From Salinibaculum litoreum (GTDB lineage Archaea > Halobacteriota > Halobacteria > Halobacteriales > Haloarculaceae): DNA of 64,000 nucleotides. This document shows, piece by piece, positions 8,222 to 15,662 of this stretch. Numbering within the stretch: the first letter of the stretch is position 1; every line of letters begins with the position of its first letter. A program made the translations under genes and the position numbers. Location: contig CP046866.1 of the NCBI GenBank assembly GCA_009789175.1, positions 1,302,001-1,366,000 of the forward strand, in the 5' to 3' direction. The notes under the pieces were generated by a model. That model worked only from the letters and a program-made list of their open reading frames with translations. It did not search any database and was not told the DNA's origin.

Positions 8222-8473
8222 ATGAGCGCGACGGCAACTGCCAGCGCGGACAGTCCAAGCCTGACAGATAAACAGCGACGCATTCTCGGCTACCTCCGTG
8301 AGAACCTCGACTCACAGACCTACTTCAAGTCCCGGCTTATCGGCGACGAGCTGGATATGTCCGCCAAGGAAGTCGGCACGAACATGACGGCGCTCCAGGA
8401 GCAGTCACTCGATATCGATGTCGAGAAGTGGGGGTACTCCTCCAGCACTACCTGGATGGTCACCTCCGCCTGA
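8222..8473 (+). CDS. Small winged-helix-like haloarchaeal protein
   Basis: This 83-residue protein has an N-terminal low-complexity tail (MSATATASADSPS) and then LTDKQRRILGYLRENLDSQ, DELDMSAKEVGTNMTALQE and KWGYSSSTTWMVTSA. The helix order and the final two-strand wing look like a winged-helix fold, and very similar short proteins are widespread in Halobacteria without an assigned role. It is preceded by a TATA-like CTATACG about 30 bases upstream of the ATG. It is single-gene, flanked by the TRAM gene on the same strand and a convergent regulator. A DNA-binding role is inferred from the fold only. Confidence 0.75.
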   Translation: MSATATASADSPSLTDKQRRILGYLRENLDSQTYFKSRLIGDELDMSAKEVGTNMTALQEQSLDIDVEKWGYSSSTTWMVTSA

Positions 8474-8567
8474 GACTACGGTCACGTCACCCCCAGCTAG
8501 GCCACGCCGCGACCGCTACACTGGTCGAGAGAGGTTCCAACTCCGGGGCTACAGTACTGTCTCGTTA

Positions 8568-9209
8568 TTACTCTTCGGCTGCGGCCCCTGGCTCGTAGGT
8601 CACCAGTTCGTCGGCCGACCCGGCCAGTTCGACGGCCCGTCCATCGAAAGAGTCCGCGTACTGGACGAGCAACATGAGCAGTGTTTCCGCACGCTTGAGT
8701 TCGTAGCCGTCTTCACGGGCGATGAGACCGTCTTCAGCCATCGCAGCAGCGTGTTTGCTCACTGTCGGTCGGGACACATTCAGCTGTGCGGAGAGGTCCG
8801 TCGAGGAACAGTCGGGGTCTTCGAGCAGGGCAGCGAGCATCCCACGGGGGGTCTCCTTGCGGAGGTAGCCAAGTGCCACCTGCTCGAACTCGCTGAAACG
8901 GCCGGCCGGGAAATAGCGGCTGTAGTCGCCGTCCTTCCGTCTCTCGATGGTCCCTTCACTTTCCATGCGGCGGAGATGGTGTTGTGTCTCGCCGGTCCCC
9001 AGTTGCAGGTCGTCACGTATCTTCGAGAAGTGAGCGCCGGGCGTCGCGGTGAGATAGCCGAGGATGGCATCAGGTGCGTCGCTGTCACTGTCACTGCCAC
9101 TTGCCAGGCCGACCAGTGGACTGGACGCACCAAGCGCGGCGAAACGGCGCAACGTCGCCCGCTTGGATTCGTCGATATCTCCACCCCGCTCCCGGGCCAT
9201 TACGCCCAA
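8568..9209 (-). CDS. Two-winged-helix transcriptional regulator
   Basis: The 213-residue protein contains two helix-turn-helix units. The first (ILGYLTATPGAHFSKIRDDLQLGTGETQHHLRRMESEG, written here in its parts: ILGYLTATPGAHF, KIRDDLQLGTGETQHHL) is followed by a wing ERRKDGDYSRYF. The second includes MLAALLEDPDCSSTDLSAQL and VSRPTVSKHAAAMAEDGLI. An N-terminal segment (RATLRRFAALGASSPLVGL) is mildly hydrophobic and may contact the membrane. Proteins of this build are common MarR/ArsR-like regulators in haloarchaea. The ATG at 9209 or the one at 9200 (MARERGG) could be used. The target is not indicated; it lies next to the SPFH/NfeD pair on the same strand. Confidence 0.8.
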   Translation of the reverse strand: MGVMARERGGDIDESKRATLRRFAALGASSPLVGLASGSDSDSDAPDAILGYLTATPGAHFSKIRDDLQLGTGETQHHLRRMESEGTIERRKDGDYSRYFPAGRFSEFEQVALGYLRKETPRGMLAALLEDPDCSSTDLSAQLNVSRPTVSKHAAAMAEDGLIAREDGYELKRAETLLMLLVQYADSFDGRAVELAGSADELVTYEPGAAAEE

Positions 9210-9381
9210 TTATGCGAGAGCGTGGGAAAACACCTTCGCTCCGTGTGATAGGCCCACACAGACACCCAATCGGGACCGGCCCGTCTTCTCGCCAGCGCCG
9301 GTCAAGGTAGCTTCTCGCGTGGAGGGTCACGTGCCACCGGTCTGTGGGGCGGACAGTGTGCAAGTGGTGGCGGTGGCAGCC

Positions 9382-10545
9382 TCAGGACTGCTGGTCGCCG
9401 TCCGAGTCGTCGGTGTTGAACTGCTGGCCGCCGCCGTCCATCTCGGAGTCCATCTCGTCGATGACCTCGTCCGGGTCACGGATGTCTGCGGCCGCCTCGC
9501 CGGATTTGACGGCCTGCGCTTCCTGTTCCATCTCCTCGACGTCGATGACGCTGTCCTCGTCGTCGAGTTCGCCCAGAATCTCCTGGATGTCGTCCAGACC
9601 GAGCATCTCGCGGGTCTCCTCGTCGAACTCTAGCCCTTCGAGGACGTGGCCGTTCTCCTTGGCATCGCTACCCTGGAGGTGCTTGCCGTACCGGCCGACC
9701 AGCGAGGTCAGTTCCTGGGGCAGGACGAACTTCGTGGACTCGCCCTTGCCGATCTCTTCGAGTGTCTCCATGCCACGCTCGATGACAGCACGCTCGCCCA
9801 TCGACTCGGCGGATTTGGCGCGCAGGACCGTCGAGATGGCGTCACCCTGTGCTTCCAGAATCTGACTTTGCTTTTCACCCTGTGCCCGGATGATGTTGGA
9901 CTGCTTGTCACCCTGTGCCTCCTCGATGGAGCTCCGCCGCTCACCCTGTGCCTCGAGAATCATGGCACGGCGGCGACGCTCGGCGGAGGTCTGTTGCTCC
10001 ATCGCCTGCTGGACATCCTTCGATGGGTTGACCTCACGGACCTCAACGGACTCGACCCGGATACCCCACTCGTCGGTCGGTTCGTCCAGTTCGGTGCGGA
10101 TTTTGGCGTTGATCTGCTGGCGCTTGTTGAGCGTGTCGTCCAGTTCCATGTCGCCCAGCACGGCACGGAGCGTCGTCTGGGCGAGATTCGAGACGGCACG
10201 CTTGTAGTCGTCGACCTGCAGGAACGCCTTCTCGGCGTCCATCACCTTGATGTAGACGACGGCGTCGGCAGTGACCGGGGAGTTGTCACGGGTGATTGCT
10301 TCCTGCCGGGGCACGTCGAGCGTCTGCGTACGCATATCGAAGGTGTAGGTCTTCGTGACGAACGGGAGCACGAAGTTCGGACCCGGCTCCAGCAGTCCCT
10401 GGTAACTCCCGAAGCGGGTGTAGGCCTGTTTCTCGTAGGCCTCAACGATCACGATACTTTTGTATGCTGTTATCAGCGCCAGAATGAGGATAATGCCCGC
10501 GATGAGCGGGAAAGTCCCACCTGACTGAAGTACTGCGGGGAGCAT
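9382..10545 (-). CDS. SPFH/Band-7 (stomatin-like) membrane protein
   Basis: The 387-residue protein has an N-terminal membrane span (LIAGIILILALITAY, about residues 15-29), then a Band-7/SPFH domain (YTRFGSYQGLLEPGPNFVLP, then DVPRQEAITRDNSPVTADAV and RAVLGDMELDDTLNKRQQI). A coiled-coil region follows, with an 11-residue repeat built on AQGE/DKQS, and finally an acidic tail rich in Asp and Glu. Stomatin-like proteins oligomerise on membranes and organise proteolysis or membrane domains. It lies 60 bases downstream of the NfeD gene on the same strand; NfeD-stomatin pairing is conserved across bacteria and archaea. The ~90-residue acidic C-terminal extension is longer than in typical stomatins. 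Confidence 0.92.
   Translation of the reverse strand: MLPAVLQSGGTFPLIAGIILILALITAYKSIVIVEAYEKQAYTRFGSYQGLLEPGPNFVLPFVTKTYTFDMRTQTLDVPRQEAITRDNSPVTADAVVYIKVMDAEKAFLQVDDYKRAVSNLAQTTLRAVLGDMELDDTLNKRQQINAKIRTELDEPTDEWGIRVESVEVREVNPSKDVQQAMEQQTSAERRRRAMILEAQGERRSSIEEAQGDKQSNIIRAQGEKQSQILEAQGDAISTVLRAKSAESMGERAVIERGMETLEEIGKGESTKFVLPQELTSLVGRYGKHLQGSDAKENGHVLEGLEFDEETREMLGLDDIQEILGELDDEDSVIDVEEMEQEAQAVKSGEAAADIRDPDEVIDEMDSEMDGGGQQFNTDDSDGDQQS
9843..9951 (-). repeat. 33-base-period repeat in the SPFH coding sequence
   Basis: The 10-mer CACCCTGTGC occurs at 9843, 9876, 9909 and 9942, exactly 33 bases apart. On the coding strand each copy encodes the AQG core of an 11-residue coiled-coil unit. The period of 11 codons indicates internal duplication within the coiled coil. 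Confidence 0.85.
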
Positions 10546-10605
10546 TTCGTCTCGGCTTGGGGTTAGCCGGTGAAAAGTGTTTACCTGCTTAGCCGTTTTC
10601 GGGGG

Positions 10606-11157
10606 TCAGGACTCGGATTCCGCTTCCCGTTCCGAGGCCTCCCGCTCGCGTGCCAGTTCGCGGTCGATATCGTCAGTCGCGTCGCTGAAAGATTCGACCG
10701 TGACGACGTTCCCCCCGCCGGGGTCGACTACCATGACGGTCTCGCCTTCGGGAATCTCCCCATCGACGCTGCGTGCCTCGTAGAATGGGTTGAACCCACC
10801 GTTGTCCAGTTTCACCTGTCCGTCCGATGTCGTCACTCGCTCCGTCACTCGTCCCGTCTCGCCACGCAGCGATGCGGAGTCCGTCGTCTTTCCCTTCCCC
10901 GTGTTCGTATAGAGGTCGAACTCCTTGGAGACATACAGCGTGATGCCCGTCGCAATCAGGACGGCAATCGCCATGATGACAAGCGCGATAGAGCCCAGGC
11001 CAGCAGGGAGCAAGACGCCGACGATTCCCGCAGTGAACAGCCCGATTCCGAGGACGAAGAAGTTCGCGCCGGGGGCAAAGGCCTCGGCCCCGATGAGGGC
11101 GGCACCGCCTAGCAACAACAGCATGGGAAGCTGTGACTGGAGCGTCTCGGCGACCAT
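10606..11157 (-). CDS. NfeD family membrane protein
   Basis: This 183-residue protein has three or four membrane spans in residues 10-80 (MLLLLGGAALIGAEAFAPG, FFVLGIGLFTAGIVGVLL, SIALVIMAIAVLIATGITLY) and then a C-terminal OB-fold domain (SLRGETGRVTERV, GGFNPFYEARSVDG, VMVVDPGGGNVVTV) typical of short NfeD proteins. NfeD partners with stomatin-like SPFH proteins in membrane quality control. It sits directly upstream of the SPFH gene on the same strand and is probably co-transcribed with it. There is no serine-protease (ClpP-like) domain, so this is the short form. Confidence 0.9.
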   Translation of the reverse strand: MVAETLQSQLPMLLLLGGAALIGAEAFAPGANFFVLGIGLFTAGIVGVLLPAGLGSIALVIMAIAVLIATGITLYVSKEFDLYTNTGKGKTTDSASLRGETGRVTERVTTSDGQVKLDNGGFNPFYEARSVDGEIPEGETVMVVDPGGGNVVTVESFSDATDDIDRELAREREASEREAESES

Positions 11158-11234
11158 ATGCCAGGGTTGGAGTGCTGGCCGGATAACCCTTCGGGGACCG
11201 GGTTTCAGCGGTTACCGACCCCTCGTGGACCCCT

Positions 11235-12299
11235 TCATGCGTCCCGCTCGATGACGAAACGCGTGAACTCCTTGAGGTGTGTCTCGCGTTCCGGTTCCAG
11301 GTCGAGGTCGCCCAGGTGAGCCCGCGCGCTCGCTGCGAGGTCCTGGGCGACCCGACGGGCGTGTTCGAGGCTACCGGCCTCCTGAATGATATCGACGGCT
11401 TCGAGGATTTCCTCGTCGGTATTGTTCTTGGCCCACAGAATTTCCTCCAGACGTGCTGCCTGCTCCGGGTGAGCGTTTTCAGCTGCGTGGATGACCATCA
11501 GTGTCTTCTTGCCCTCGCGGATATCGTTCCCGAATTCCTTGCCGAAATCGCCTGCCTCATCGAGCGTGTGCTCGATGTCGAGGATATCGTCCCCAATCTG
11601 GAAGGCGATGGACATCTCCTCGGCGTATCTGGCAAGCGTCCACTCGACGGACTCGGGCTGGTCGGTGACGATAGCAGCCAGGCGGGCGACGATGCGAGCT
11701 AGGCAGCCGGTCTTGCAGGCACACATCTCGAAGTACTGGTCTTCGGACACCTCGACGGCTTTCTGGTTGTGCCAGCGAATGTCCATCCCCTGTCCCAGGT
11801 GAGTCCTGTTGAGTTCGTGGGTGAGCATCTCGTATGCGTCGAGCTGGCGCTGTGGGGAGAGGTCAGCACTGTTGCGCGAGATGATTTTCAACGGGATGAA
11901 ATACATCGCGTTGCCGGCGTTGAGGGCGATGTCCGTGCCGTGTCCGTGATGCAGTGCTTGCTCTCCCCGACGCATGCTCGCCTCGTCTTCGACATCGTCG
12001 ACGATGATGGTGCCGTTGTGAAGAATCTCCGGAATGCATGCATAGGAGAGATACTCCTCGGGGTCGTCGCCGAGGGCGTCGACGATGAGCAAGAAGAGCA
12101 CTGCACGCCAGCGTTTCCCGCCCCGGTCCAGCAGGTCCCAGATGGGGTCTGCGAGGGCGCGTTGCATCGCCTCCGAGTGGTACTCGTAGGTCGGGTCGCC
12201 GAAGAAATCAGAGAGGAAGGCGTCATCGATGACACGGGGAAGAATCTCCGCGATAGTCTCGTCGACCACCGGACGCCACTCTGACAGCACGTCCTGCAT
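11235..12299 (-). CDS. idsA: Polyprenyl (geranylgeranyl/farnesyl) diphosphate synthase
   Basis: From the ATG at 12299 the product is 354 residues, the usual length for trans-prenyltransferases. GGKRWRAVLFLLIVD starts the conserved core, IIVDDVEDEASMRRG contains the first Asp-rich motif DDVED, and AFQIGDDILDIEHT the second, DDILD. These bind the Mg-diphosphate of the allylic substrate. In archaea the product feeds membrane ether-lipid and quinone side-chain synthesis. The open frame continues upstream of 12299, but that part is Arg/Pro-rich noise across a divergent promoter. An A-rich TATA-like element at 12325-12330 lies 26-31 bases upstream of this ATG and supports it. Confidence 0.92.
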   Translation of the reverse strand: MQDVLSEWRPVVDETIAEILPRVIDDAFLSDFFGDPTYEYHSEAMQRALADPIWDLLDRGGKRWRAVLFLLIVDALGDDPEEYLSYACIPEILHNGTIIVDDVEDEASMRRGEQALHHGHGTDIALNAGNAMYFIPLKIISRNSADLSPQRQLDAYEMLTHELNRTHLGQGMDIRWHNQKAVEVSEDQYFEMCACKTGCLARIVARLAAIVTDQPESVEWTLARYAEEMSIAFQIGDDILDIEHTLDEAGDFGKEFGNDIREGKKTLMVIHAAENAHPEQAARLEEILWAKNNTDEEILEAVDIIQEAGSLEHARRVAQDLAASARAHLGDLDLEPERETHLKEFTRFVIERDA

Positions 12300-12318
12300 G
12301 CGCAGGTGGTCGATGGGG

Positions 12319-12370
12319 GAGAGCAAAAAACTACGGTCGTCCGCCCGGGTGCGGAGGGTTTTTTGCCCTC
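12319..12370. promoter_or_regulatory. Mirror-image divergent promoter (inverted repeat) between idsA and NAD-kinase-like gene
   Basis: GAGAGCAAAAAAC at 12319-12331 is repeated in inverted orientation as GTTTTTTGCCCTC at 12358-12370, 12 of 13 positions matching. The T-tracts lie 26-31 bases upstream of the idsA ATG and 25-30 bases upstream of the divergent ATG at 12389. Each arm therefore reads as the TATA/BRE element of one leaderless gene. Confidence 0.6.
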
Positions 12371-12388
12371 TTCGTCCCAGGTTCCCCC

Positions 12389-13162
12389 ATGGCCGACGAG
12401 GTTGGGTCCGTGTCGAGTGTCGCCGTCGTCGGCGAGGACGCGGCAGTGGTCGAAGCGTTATCCTCCGCAGGACTCTCACCGACTGCCGAGGGGGCAGCAA
12501 CGGCGCTCGATAGCGACCCCGAGGTCGTCGTGGCGGTCGGCGAGCAAGCGCTGCTCGCGGTCGCCCGTCAGCGGCCGTCGGTGCCTGTCCTGCCGGTCGA
12601 TGCCGGTGCTGGCGTCCGGTCGGTTCCTCGCGAGCGCGCCACGGAAGCAGGGACACGACTCGCTGCCGGTGACTGGCGGACCGACACCCATCCGGTGCTG
12701 GCCATAGATGGCGGGACGGGGGCGTCTCACGCGCTGCTGGATGCCATGCTGGTCACGGCCGAACCGGCACACATCTCCGAGTTTACCGTTGTGGCAGGCG
12801 ACGACCACGTCGCACAGTTCCGGGCTGATGGCGTTGTCGCCGCGACGCCGGCGGGTTCGGGTGGTTACGCCCGTGCCGCGGGGACGCCGTTGATGGCACC
12901 GGGCCCGGAAGTACTGGCAATCGCGCCTGTCGCCCCGTTCGCGACGAATCTTGACCACTGGGTCGTCCCGGCCTCGGACCTGACGATAACCGTCGAACGG
13001 GACGCCGCTACGGTCGAAATCCTCGCGGACGACCGGACTGTCGGCCACGCCTCGGTCGGGACGGCGGTGAACGTCTCGACCGACGGGGCCGTCGAGACGG
13101 TTCACGTCCCGGAAGGGCGGTCACCGTTCGACCGTCACGGCGCGGAATTGGAAAAACTCTAA
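12389..13162 (+). CDS. NAD kinase-like protein lacking the GGDG motif
   Basis: The 257-residue protein resembles the C-terminal half of ATP-NAD kinases. PAHISEFTVVAGDDHVAQF, VVAATPAGSGGYARAAGTPLM and LDHWVVPASDLTITVERD line up with the NAD-binding beta-sandwich domain, where TPTGSTAY is the usual motif. The N-terminal half is short, and the catalytic GGDGT loop is replaced by VAVGEQALL, so the essential Asp is missing. It may be an inactive paralogue that senses NAD(P), or an enzyme with altered chemistry. It diverges from idsA through a mirrored promoter and is followed at 25 bases by a membrane protein gene on the same strand. Fold assignment is firm; activity is not. Confidence 0.75.
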   Translation: MADEVGSVSSVAVVGEDAAVVEALSSAGLSPTAEGAATALDSDPEVVVAVGEQALLAVARQRPSVPVLPVDAGAGVRSVPRERATEAGTRLAAGDWRTDTHPVLAIDGGTGASHALLDAMLVTAEPAHISEFTVVAGDDHVAQFRADGVVAATPAGSGGYARAAGTPLMAPGPEVLAIAPVAPFATNLDHWVVPASDLTITVERDAATVEILADDRTVGHASVGTAVNVSTDGAVETVHVPEGRSPFDRHGAELEKL

Positions 13163-13186
13163 TGTGCGAGGGTGCGAGCATCGAAT

Positions 13187-13645
13187 ATGGTACAGGTAAA
13201 TCTCTTCGGGCCCGTCGACAGCATCCTCGGCGCGCAGGTCGGTATTGGGGATGTCCTCGTCGTTGAGGCCGTCCTCCTCGTGTTGGTGGTCGGCAACTTC
13301 CTGACCCGGAAGCTCGCCCACAACCGCCACAAGGCACAGGCCGAGGAGGGTGCCGAGGCCATCACTCGGTTCCTTCCCCACGAAGCGATGAACGTCGTGT
13401 TGCTGCTGTTCGCCTTCTACTACGTCACCGCGTCCTACCACGGAGGCTTCATCACGTCGATGTTCGTCGTCGGTCTCGTCCTGACGGACTTCTTCGAGTT
13501 CGAAGCGCGCAAGGCCGAGGCACGGCGTGGCGTCGACCTGCAGGCACCGAAAGGCGCACTCGCAGCCGCAACCTTCACGCTCGCGTACGTGGCCTACCAG
13601 ACGTTGTTCTTCGTCATCGAAGGCCCAATCAGCGCCGTCATCTGA
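13187..13645 (+). CDS. Haloarchaeal multi-pass membrane protein of unknown function
   Basis: Starting at the ATG at 13187 (MVQVNLFGPVDSILG) the product has 152 residues; a GTG at 13172 would add five. There are about four hydrophobic segments (VLVVEAVLLVLVVGNFLT, AMNVVLLLFAFYYVTAS, FITSMFVVGLVLTDFFEF, LAAATFTLAYVAYQTLFFVI) separated by short charged loops including RKLAHNRHKAQAEEG. I recognise no functional family. It follows the NAD-kinase-like gene by about 25 bases on the same strand, so the two may share a transcript. Confidence 0.75.
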   Translation: MVQVNLFGPVDSILGAQVGIGDVLVVEAVLLVLVVGNFLTRKLAHNRHKAQAEEGAEAITRFLPHEAMNVVLLLFAFYYVTASYHGGFITSMFVVGLVLTDFFEFEARKAEARRGVDLQAPKGALAAATFTLAYVAYQTLFFVIEGPISAVI

Positions 13646-13819
13646 CGGCGACAGGCCGCTTCGCCGTTCTGTCGGGACCGCCACGGGTCCCGTCCTTGCT
13701 CCAAGCGAATACAGAGCGTGCACGTCACGCTTCGCCGTCTGCTTTTGATGTCTGCGACAGCTCGCCGTCGGGAATCGCCCGCGCATGGGACTGAAACCGG
13801 TTGTCCACGTCCGAAAGGG

Positions 13820-14116
13820 TCAGTCCGCCGGCTGCGGGTCTGACTGACTCGTCTGTCCGGACTCCGAGTTCCCGAATGTGGGACGTGGTGATCGCAAGGC
13901 CGCGATGAGACTCCAGATGAGTCCGGTCAACAGTGCCCCGACAGCGGAGAAGGTCATGTCCATCGTAAAGAACGTGACACCGTAGACGATGCCGATGGCC
14001 GCCGAGGGAAGACTGGTTCCCAGCGGGACGTTCGCGAGCGGGTCCCGGAGCGTGGGCACGAGTACGAGCAGGGAGAAGATACTGCCAGCCAGGAAGACGA
14101 AGTCCTGCCACATCAT
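13820..14116 (-). CDS. Small three-span membrane protein, SemiSWEET-like topology
   Basis: This 98-residue protein has three predicted spans: FVFLAGSIFSLLVLVPTL, AAIGIVYGVTFFTMD and AVGALLTGLIWSLIAAL. A hydrophilic tail rich in Ser, Gln and Pro follows. The length, the proline at the end of span 1 (LVPTLRDP) and three-helix topology resemble SemiSWEET/PQ-loop half-transporters, but the PQ signature itself is absent and the assignment is weak. A TATA-like CTTATACAC on the reverse strand near 14185-14195 could drive it. It stands alone, divergent from nothing obvious. Confidence 0.6.
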   Translation of the reverse strand: MMWQDFVFLAGSIFSLLVLVPTLRDPLANVPLGTSLPSAAIGIVYGVTFFTMDMTFSAVGALLTGLIWSLIAALRSPRPTFGNSESGQTSQSDPQPAD

Positions 14117-14410
14117 GTCGGTACACCTTCGTTACTGTCGAGTAGGCGATTCATATTGTTAGTCGGAGTAGGTTATCTGAGGAGTGTGTATAAGCATAGC
14201 GCTCGCATGCCCTCATTCTGATACTAAGTGTACGTTACTAGGTGTTGATTGGTCTGAGACTGAAACGTAGTTGTGGAGTGTAAGTACGAAGTGTGCAACC
14301 AGCGCTAGGCAACCAACAGAAAGCACGCGAAGCGAAATAGGGAGCGGCGAGGACAGGACTCGCCTGCCGATAGCAAACGCAGACGAACGGTCCAGGACGA
14401 TAGGGGCGGC
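14117..14410. other. Intergenic stretch without a recognisable gene
   Basis: About 290 bases between the three-span membrane protein and the end of ychF. The left part is relatively AT-rich and contains the likely promoter of the gene starting at 14116. I see no conserved frame, tRNA or repeat. Confidence 0.6.
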
Positions 14411-15592
14411 CTAGCTGGCGGTACTGACGATTTTGACCACGTCACCCTCTTCGAGTTCGTGGTCCTCGCCGATGCGGCGTTGCTCCCGCGCGTCGACCGC
14501 GTGCAGATACCCCTCGCCGATGTCGGAGTGGACGGCATACGCGAGGTCCAGGGGGGTCGACCCGTCGCGGAGCAGATGGGCGTCCGGGAGCATCCGCCCC
14601 TGACCGTCGGTCCACTTCGTCTCGTTCTCGACGGGGTAGACGGTTATCTGGTCCAGCACGTCGTAGACGACAGTATCGAGCGCCTGTTGGATACCAGTGC
14701 CGCCGTACTCGGCCATCACATCGCGGATGCGTTCCAGTCCCTGGGCCTGTGAGTCGCTCACGTCGCCGACAATATCGAAGCCGTCGTCACCGGGGTCGTA
14801 GTCGATGACGCCTGCCTCGACGGCACGGCGCAAGGCGAGTTCGCCGTCGGCCGTCGCCGGGATGACGACATCGGCGGCCTCGCGGAGTTGCTCGATGTTC
14901 TCGGATGGAGCCACGTCTGCCTTGTTCGCCACGACGATGATTGGTTTCGTCTCGGCTCGAATCTCGCTGGCCAGGCGGCGTCGGTCTTCATCGTCCCACT
15001 GCTGGGGGTCGGCGGGGTACTCGACACGGCGCAACACGCGGGCCACGTCCAGTTCGGTCGCGCCCACGCCTGTCAGCATCTCGGTCAGCGAGTCGTCGAT
15101 GTCGAACTCCGGCGACCGAGACTGGCGCTCGATGGACTCCCAGTTGCGGTCGACGATGCTTGCCAGCCAGCGGTCCATCTCCTCTTCGATGAAGTCAACG
15201 TCCTCGACCGGGTCGTGCTCGCCGACCTCGACGGGTTCTCCTTCCTCGTCGGTCCCGCCGGAGGCGTCGACGACGTGGAGAATCGCGTCAGCGTTGGTCA
15301 GTTCGTCCAGAAACTGGTTCCCCAGCCCCCGACCTTCGTGCGCGCCGGGGACGAGGCCGGCCACGTCGAGCAACTCGATGGGAACGTAGCGTTTGCCATC
15401 GTGGCAGTTCTCCATGCCACAGCGCTCGTCGCGGTCCACGCAGGGACAGGTCGTCCGGGCGTGGCTGACGCCGCGGTTCGGGTCGATGGTCGTAAACGGG
15501 TAGTTCCCGACCTCCACGTCGGCCATCGTCGCCGCCCGGTAAAACGTAGACTTCCCGGCGTTTGGCTTGCCGGCGAGCGCGATAGAGAGCAT
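14411..15592 (-). CDS. ychF: YchF/OLA1-family ATPase
   Basis: From the ATG at 15592 the product has 393 residues. The P-loop is GKPNAGKST at residues 8-16, switch II is LLDVAGLVPGAHEGRGLG, VVANKADVAPS is the NKxD motif, and the C-terminus is a TGS domain (QITVYPVENETKWTDG through LEEGDVVKIVSTAS). YchF proteins are Obg-family members that prefer ATP and associate with ribosomes. A four-cysteine insertion (C49, C51, C58, C63) follows the first strand and may bind zinc. The open frame extends further upstream but those residues are unrelated to the family. The gene diverges from the HExxH membrane protein. Confidence 0.93.
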   Translation of the reverse strand: MLSIALAGKPNAGKSTFYRAATMADVEVGNYPFTTIDPNRGVSHARTTCPCVDRDERCGMENCHDGKRYVPIELLDVAGLVPGAHEGRGLGNQFLDELTNADAILHVVDASGGTDEEGEPVEVGEHDPVEDVDFIEEEMDRWLASIVDRNWESIERQSRSPEFDIDDSLTEMLTGVGATELDVARVLRRVEYPADPQQWDDEDRRRLASEIRAETKPIIVVANKADVAPSENIEQLREAADVVIPATADGELALRRAVEAGVIDYDPGDDGFDIVGDVSDSQAQGLERIRDVMAEYGGTGIQQALDTVVYDVLDQITVYPVENETKWTDGQGRMLPDAHLLRDGSTPLDLAYAVHSDIGEGYLHAVDAREQRRIGEDHELEEGDVVKIVSTAS

Positions 15593-15662
15593 GCACACCA
15601 GTACCGGGGACGCTCGAAAACACCTTTTGGTTGCGCCCCCGCTGCCGCCACTATCATGGGTG

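Noticed and set aside
12300-12656. N-terminal extension of the prenyl synthase frame
   Set aside because: It is Arg/Pro-rich and runs across the divergent promoter and the other gene. The family start is at 12299.
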